Below are positions 58,880-64,000 of a DNA stretch of 64,000 bases, one piece after another; the first letter of the stretch is position 1, and every line of letters starts with the position of its first letter. The notes under the pieces were generated by a model that saw only the letters and a list, made by a program, of their open reading frames with translations, was not told the DNA's origin and did no database searches. The translations under genes and the position numbers were made by a program. The DNA lies in contig MU603935.1 of the NCBI GenBank assembly GCA_025201845.1, positions 194,481 to 258,480 of the forward strand, read 5' to 3'. This stretch comes from Martensiomyces pterosporus (Eukaryota > Kickxellomycota > Kickxellomycetes > Kickxellales > Kickxellaceae).

Positions 58880-60067
58880 ATGAGCAACGCTGCTGCCGTA
58901 TCGAGCGCCGGCTCTCGTCTCCAGGCGATCAAGTGGGAGCGGCCCACGCTGACCATCCTCAACCAGCTGCTGCTGCCACACAGCAGCGAGTACATTGCCA
59001 TCAGGAACAGCCAGGACGGGCACTACGCCATCGCCAGCATGCAGACACGCGGTGCGCCAGCCATCGCCATAGTCGCAGCTCTGTCTCTTGCTGCCGAGGT
59101 GAGCCAGCTTGAGTTTGCCTCGGCAAGTGCAGCTGTCCAGCACATCCACAAGCAGCTGGACTATCTGTCGACATCGCGGCCAACAGCCGTCAACCTTTTC
59201 GACGCCGTGACTAGGCTGAAGAGGGCTGTCGATGATGCGGCCACTCGCGCAGATGGAGCCAGCGGCAGCGACGTCGCCAGGGCGTATGTGGATGCGGCGG
59301 AGCAGATGCTGGCCGACGACGTCGCCGACAACCGCGCGATCGGCAAGCACGGCGCCGAGTTTATCGAAGGGCGCAGGCCGGCTGACCTGCCTGCACTTAA
59401 GGTTCTGACCCACTGCAACACTGGCGCGCTGGCCACCGCTGGGCATGGCACTGCCCTGGGCATCATCCGGTCTCTGTACCAGAAGGATGGCTCGGGCAGC
59501 GGCGAGCAGCAGAGCGTGCTGGAGCACGTGTACTTCTCCGAGACCAGGCCGTACAACCAGGGTGCCAGGCTGACTGCCTTTGAGCTCAAGGAGGAGGGCA
59601 TTCCGTCCACCCTTGTCTGCGACTCGGCGGTGTCTGCGCTTTTGCGCAGCGACCCATCCATCCGCGCCATCGTCGTGGGCGCCGACCGTGTGGCTGCCAA
59701 CGGCGACACGGCGAACAAGATCGGCACGTACCAGCTGGCCATCACGGCAAAGTTCCACAACAGGGACTTCATCGTTGCCGCGCCGACTACCAGCATTGAC
59801 CTGCACCTGAAGTCGGGAAGCGACATTGTCATTGAGGAGAGAAGCCAGGATGAGATCACCACCACCGCTGGCTTCGTCAAGAGCTCCATTGGCCAGGGCG
59901 ATTTGGTTCGCGAGACCATCCAGGTCGCTCCCCTGGGAACCAGCGCTTGGAACCCCAGCTTCGACGTCACCCCGGCGGAGCTCATCACTGCTATCGTCAC
60001 TGAGAGGGGTGTCTTTGTCAAGAGTGCAGGCGCAGCCGAGTACGACCTTCCTGCCAGCCTCCAGTAG
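58880..60067 (+). CDS. MRI1: Methylthioribose-1-phosphate isomerase (MRI1)
   Basis: The protein has 395 residues from ATG 58880 (yeast Mri1 has 411). The start is chosen because the family begins with the LQAIKW..LTILNQLLLP segment. Catalytic elements are intact: THCNTGALAT with Cys179, and GADRVAANGDTANKIGTY with Asp269. GAPAIAIVAALSLAAE near residue 60 is the phosphate-binding part. The tail has WNPSFDVTPAELITAIVTERG. The enzyme opens methylthioribose-1-phosphate to methylthioribulose-1-phosphate in the methionine salvage pathway, in the cytosol. It belongs to the eIF2B-like fold family, but the NGDTANKIGTY motif distinguishes MRI1 from true eIF2B subunits. Confidence 0.96.
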   Translation: MSNAAAVSSAGSRLQAIKWERPTLTILNQLLLPHSSEYIAIRNSQDGHYAIASMQTRGAPAIAIVAALSLAAEVSQLEFASASAAVQHIHKQLDYLSTSRPTAVNLFDAVTRLKRAVDDAATRADGASGSDVARAYVDAAEQMLADDVADNRAIGKHGAEFIEGRRPADLPALKVLTHCNTGALATAGHGTALGIIRSLYQKDGSGSGEQQSVLEHVYFSETRPYNQGARLTAFELKEEGIPSTLVCDSAVSALLRSDPSIRAIVVGADRVAANGDTANKIGTYQLAITAKFHNRDFIVAAPTTSIDLHLKSGSDIVIEERSQDEITTTAGFVKSSIGQGDLVRETIQVAPLGTSAWNPSFDVTPAELITAIVTERGVFVKSAGAAEYDLPASLQ

Positions 60068-60217
60068 TCTGCACGTGGCTGTGGCATAATCAAGTGGCTT
60101 TGGTGCCTCCCTCCAAGTTCTGACAGTGTTGTTATTTCGATGTTCCCCCCAATTTTCAGGCAGCCAGTAGCTCTTCTCTATACTGCACGTTCCAACTACA
60201 TACACTTCTTCTTTAGA

Positions 60218-61090
60218 ATGGCGCAGAAATTTGAGCGCAACCAGGAAGCCTCGGTCTACATCGGCAACCTGGACGACCGGGTGACGGACGAGCTGATCTG
60301 GGAGCTGATGGTGCAGGCAGGCCCAGTGGTAAACGTGCACCTGCCCAAGGACAGAATCACACAGTCGACGCAAGGGTACGGGTTCTGCGAGTTCCAGAGC
60401 GAAGAGGATGCAGACTATGCGGTGAAGATAATGAACATGGTGAAGCTGTATGGCAAGCCGATGCGGGTCAACAAGTCGTCGGCAGACAGGCGGATGCAGG
60501 ATGTGGGCGCCAAGCTGTTCGTTGGAAACCTGGACCCCGACGTTGACGAGAAGCTGCTGTTCGACACGTTCAGTGCATTTGGGTCGATGGTGCAAAACCC
60601 CAAGATTGCGCGCAACCCAGACTCGGGAAACTCGAGGGGATTTGCATTTGTCAGCTATGCCACCTTTGAGGCATCGGATGCTGCGATCGAGGCTATGAAC
60701 GGGCAGTACCTGGCCAACAAGCCCGTCAGCGTCAACTATGCGTTCAAGAAGGATGCAAAGGGCGAGAGGCATGGATCGGCTGCTGAGCGGCTGCTGGCTG
60801 CACAGGCGAGAAAGAACGATCCTATGGCTGCCGCTGCCGCTGCCTCGGGAGGCAGTGCTGCCACGCCGACCGCTGCACCCAACATGCGGTTTGCCAATGT
60901 CGGTGCTGGAGGCACCCCATCTGCATATGGCCAGGCACCAGCCCTGGGCACACCTACAGGCGGATATGGATCCGGATACTCGTCCATGCCGCCACCGCCT
61001 GTTCCACCACAGCACCACATGCCTGCGCAGTCCATGCCGCCCTACCAGCCGCCAAGCATGGATCCAAGTGGGTACTCGAGAGGGTGGTAG
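60218..61090 (+). CDS. SF3B4: Splicing factor 3B subunit 4 (SF3B4/Hsh49)
   Basis: The protein has 290 residues from ATG 60218. The frame upstream to 60140 is open, but [19 protein letters not shown] fits the family start. Two RRM domains are present. The first has [10 protein letters not shown] and GYGFCEFQ (about 12-90). The second has [15 protein letters not shown] and [10 protein letters not shown] (about 100-180). The linker reads [10 protein letters not shown]. The tail is Pro/Gly/Met-rich. SF3b4 is a U2 snRNP component that contacts pre-mRNA near the branch site. The tail is shorter than the human one, as usual in fungi. Confidence 0.96.
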   Translation: MAQKFERNQEASVYIGNLDDRVTDELIWELMVQAGPVVNVHLPKDRITQSTQGYGFCEFQSEEDADYAVKIMNMVKLYGKPMRVNKSSADRRMQDVGAKLFVGNLDPDVDEKLLFDTFSAFGSMVQNPKIARNPDSGNSRGFAFVSYATFEASDAAIEAMNGQYLANKPVSVNYAFKKDAKGERHGSAAERLLAAQARKNDPMAAAAAASGGSAATPTAAPNMRFANVGAGGTPSAYGQAPALGTPTGGYGSGYSSMPPPPVPPQHHMPAQSMPPYQPPSMDPSGYSRGW

Positions 61091-61498
61091 TAGCCATTCT
61101 GGAGCCGCTCTGGCATTAGACTTGCATGTGTATGTAGTTTTCTTGTGTGGTGTACTTATTCTGTTGTTATTATTGACCACATACGGACATAGCCTGTTTC
61201 TTGGTTGCTTCGTTTGCCTTGTCCAACATGATTTTCTGCCATGTTTGATCACGGGCTACCCCGACTTGCTGAAGGGCGGCGCCTAGTGTGTCACGGCCAC
61301 AAAGCACACGGGAGCAACATGCACCAGCAACCACTATACCAGGCAGCCCCTGCTCTCTCTCTCTCTCCATTGCTCCTCTTCTACAGTTTTTGCTAAATCC
61401 ACAATTTCACCACTTTTCCAATCCACTCTACACTGCTAGCTGTTTATTTCCCTGTTCTGTCGGTCTATATTCGTTTTCTTGCTGCTGCACCCGCCGCA
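61091..61498. other. Intergenic region, myotubularin promoter
   Basis: These 408 bases end in CT-rich leader DNA (CTCTCTCTCTCTCCATT near 61353). No gene was seen. Confidence 0.5.
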
Positions 61499-64000
61499 AT
61501 GGACCTTATTCGAGTGTCAAAAGTCGACCGCGTGCGTCTGGTGCGCAATGGCGAGCAGTTCACGGGCACGCTGCACTTGACAACGCACCACATTATATTC
61601 AATTCGGGCGCTTTGGAGCTCTGGGTATGTCGCAGCCAAGCCCCTTCCCTCGCTTGGTCCCTGCGTGTCGCCAGATGCGGGTGATATCGCAAGTATACGC
61701 CCTGTTCTCATACCATTGTGCGAAACGCCCTGCCTGAATATACACACAAGTGCTGCTGCTGATATTTGTACTTGTAGATAGGGTATCCAATGATTCACTC
61801 AGCGATTCTCCAGCGGCCGCCAAAGCTGCCAAGAAGGAGCGATGGCTACGGCGATCGTGCAGCGGATGCAAGCCAGGAGATGCCGTATCAGCAGAGGCAG
61901 CGCCAGCAGCAGGTGCAGGAGCTTTTTGGGCCGTCGCCTTGGGACGATGCAAAAGACGCAGGGAGCCGCATAGTGTCGTCATCCGCACACCCCAGTGACC
62001 CCGGGGATAGTCGCAGCGCCGCAACCCCTGCCTTCACCAAAGACGAGCTTGCAGAGTGGGCGCTGGAGGGGTCAATTAACATCCGCTGCCACCACTTCCT
62101 CTTTGTGGCTATCCACTGCGAGGACGTGCGCGAGCTTTACGATGTGTTTGCGACCATCAAGCACTTGTCATATGTGTCTTCCTTGGACCGCCTGTATGCG
62201 TTTGACTACCAGCCGCACCCCGAGTTTGACCCTGCGGGGTGGGGGTGGGGCATCTACAACCCAAAGGAGGAGTTTGGGCGCATGGGCGTGGAATCATCTG
62301 ACGTAGGCAAGTTCTGGCGATTCACAAACGCCAACAGCGGGTACCAGCTGTGCCCGACGTATCCGCCGGTACTTGTTGTGCCGCACAAGATCAGCGACAC
62401 GACTCTGACATATGCTGCCCGCTATCGCAGCAAGTGCCGGCTGCCCGTGCTGTGCTACTTGCACCCAAACAAGGCCAGCATGACGAGGTCGAGCCAGCCG
62501 ATGGTTGGGCTAAAGCAGGCGCGGTCGGTGCAGGACGAAAAGCTCATCGAAGCCATCCTTGCCTCGTCAGAGCCTCAGGGCATACCGCCACGGTTCGACT
62601 ACGAGCGCTCGAACATCATCATCGATGCGCGACCAACCACCAACGCGGTCGTCAACCGCGCTGTGGGCGCAGGGTCCGAAAACATGGACCACTACAAGCG
62701 ATGCCGCAAGGTGTACTTGGGAATCGACAACATCCACGTGATGCGGGATGCGCTAAACAAGCTTGTCAACGCCATCCAGGACGACGATGGCAGCGATCGC
62801 GGCGTGGTCGCGCGCATCCAGAGCTCCAAGACCAACTGGCTCCGGCACATCGAGAATATCATGGTGGGGGTCAAGACCATTGTCGAAGCCATAGATTCTG
62901 GGAAACACGTGGTGGTGCACTGCTCGGACGGATGGGACAGGACTGCGCAGCTCACTAGCCTGGCGCAGCTCTGCCTTGACCCGTACTACCGCACCATGAA
63001 GGGGTTTGCCGTGCTGGTCGAGAAGGAGTGGGTGTCATTTGGCCACCAGTTCACGCTGCGCTGCGACCATACAGGCCATCCCGCGCGGTTCAAGGTCACC
63101 CGTGTTGCCAATAGGCGGCAACCAGCGAAAGATGGCAGTAGCGACCAAGCAGCAGTAGATGATGGGTCGACAGATGCCAGCGACAAGGAGTCTGAGCCCG
63201 GCAACGAGAGCGGCAGCACTGGGGATAACAGCGAAGGCGGTGGCAGCGGCGGCGGGTTCGACTTCTTGCAGAGCACGTCGATGTTTGGCCGCTTCGCCTC
63301 GCGTGCGTTCAAGGGCATGCAGTCGCGGATCTCGTCGGCGATCCAAGCTGCCAGCGACAACCTGGACGATCTGGATGACCCGGATCCGTTCTTTGTGGAC
63401 TACCCCGACCTGCAGCCCAACTATGTGCCGCCTAGCGATCCAGAGACCGGTGCGGGCTCGCATGGCAGACATGGGCATGGTGGGTTCCGGCTGGGCAGGT
63501 CCAAGCACGACCACGAAACCAGCCCCGTGTTCCAGCAGTTCCTCGACTGTGTGTACCAGCTGTGGGTGCAGCATCCGACAATGTTTGAGTTTAACGAGGC
63601 GTTCCTGCTTGATCTCTTTTACCACCTGCACTCGGCGCAGTTTGGCACGTTTTTGGGCAACAACTCTAGGGAGCGTGCGGAGATGGATTTCACAAAGCGC
63701 ACAAAGAGTGTCTGGTCATGGATATGGCAGAAATTGCCGGCGGACGACAACACCGACCGGTCATCCGTGTATTACAACGACCTGTACCATGGCGACCTGT
63801 GTGGCGACCGCGCTGTGGAGAATGTTATTTATCCTGACACCAGTTTTATCCAGTACTGGTCTGCGCTGTTTTCATGCCATGACCCTGCATTCAAGAGCCG
63901 TGCCGGCGCTCAAGATGCCGATAGAAGCAGCGGCATTGACACCGACACCAAGGGCGGGGGCGGCACTAAAGACGACGCGGCAATAGCAACTGAAGCCAGC
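61499..64000 (+). CDS. YMR1: Myotubularin-family 3-phosphoinositide phosphatase (Ymr1-like), 3' end beyond window
   Basis: Exon 1 is 61499-61624 (42 codons, ends ALELW) with a GTATGT donor. The acceptor TTGTAG precedes exon 2 at 61778, which stays open to the window end, so 783 residues are visible. The split falls inside the PH-GRAM domain (HHIIFNSGALELW joined to IGYPMIHSAIL). The myotubularin core follows with WGWGIYNPKEEFGRMGV and FWRFTNANSGYQLCPTYP. The P-loop is VVVHCSDGWDRTAQL with nucleophile Cys424; Asp and Arg are intact, so the enzyme should be active. A Gly/Ser/Asp insertion at about 495-540 separates it from the final conserved part, FQQFLDCVYQLW to SVWSWIW. It removes the 3-phosphate from PI3P and PI(3,5)P2 on endosomes and vacuoles, which continues the membrane-traffic theme. 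Confidence 0.95.
61625..61777 (+). other. Intron of the myotubularin gene
   Basis: The donor is TGG|GTATGT and the acceptor CTTGTAG|ATA, 153 bases, phase 0. Removing it joins two halves of the GRAM strand in frame, which no unspliced frame does. Confidence 0.9.

Noticed and set aside
58724..61252. 842-codon minus-strand frame across MRI1 and SF3B4
   Set aside because: It spans two well-supported plus-strand genes and their spacer, so it is an antisense shadow of GC-rich, biased codon use. Its own composition is random.
1..64000. Transposons, CRISPR arrays, biosynthetic clusters or virus-derived genes
   Set aside because: No transposase, reverse transcriptase, integrase, terminal repeats with target duplications, spaced direct repeats or polyketide/peptide synthetase domains were seen.

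Overview
The window is eukaryotic nuclear DNA from a fungus. Its genes encode a Cdk11 kinase, PP2A subunit A, the CCT6 chaperonin subunit, an Atf1-type bZIP factor, an IQGAP, SF3b4, a myotubularin and Sec39. It is gene-dense, intron-poor and fairly GC-rich. Introns have GT(A)NGT donors and (T)AG acceptors, and CAG/CTG runs are common both inside and outside genes. A type III glutamine synthetase plus a 1,820-residue IQGAP and a 1,771-residue Sec39 protein point to an early-diverging filamentous fungus. Kickxellomycotina/Zoopagomycota is my best guess; this is inference and not proven by the sequence.

Layout. 1-1513 (minus): three-repeat Myb transcription factor, cut by the window edge. 3944-5296 (plus): two-TM membrane protein with a disordered head. 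6627-7148 (plus): small orphan. 7694-10459 and 10726-16041 (both minus): SCYL2-type pseudokinase and Sec39/NBAS, both vesicle-traffic proteins. 16480-17937 (minus): dual-specificity phosphatase. 18922-20550 (minus) and 21469-22707 (plus): CCT6 and SQT1, head to head across one short promoter; the SQT1 5' end is duplicated around a 10-N gap. 23152-25373 (plus): PP2A scaffold subunit with a duplicated intron/exon junction. 25661-26929 (plus): Cdk11. 27734-29464 (minus): M49-like metallopeptidase. 29865-36482 (minus): giant B-box/coiled-coil/MATH protein. 38323-39981 (minus): zinc-ribbon-tailed protein, its 3' end duplicated around a second 10-N gap. 41920-44283 (plus): Atf1-like bZIP. 44480-45994 (minus): MFSD10-like transporter. 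47839-53301 (plus): IQGAP. 55352-58386 (plus): three-exon glutamine synthetase III. 58880-60067 (plus): MRI1. 60218-61090 (plus): SF3B4. 61499-64000+ (plus): myotubularin phosphatase, cut by the window edge.

Most genes are core housekeeping or signalling functions in no pathway order, as expected for a fungal chromosome. Loose functional pairs are CCT6/SQT1 (protein folding and ribosomal-protein chaperoning), SCYL2/SEC39 (clathrin and ER-Golgi traffic), and DUSP, PP2A-A, Cdk11 and Atf1 (phospho-signalling). I saw no tRNA, rRNA, transposon, CRISPR array or virus-derived gene. The most notable items are the fungal GSIII, the RING-less TRIM37-like protein with a PP1-docking motif, the duplicated splice acceptor in the PP2A gene, and two gaps whose flanks are unmerged copies that look allelic.
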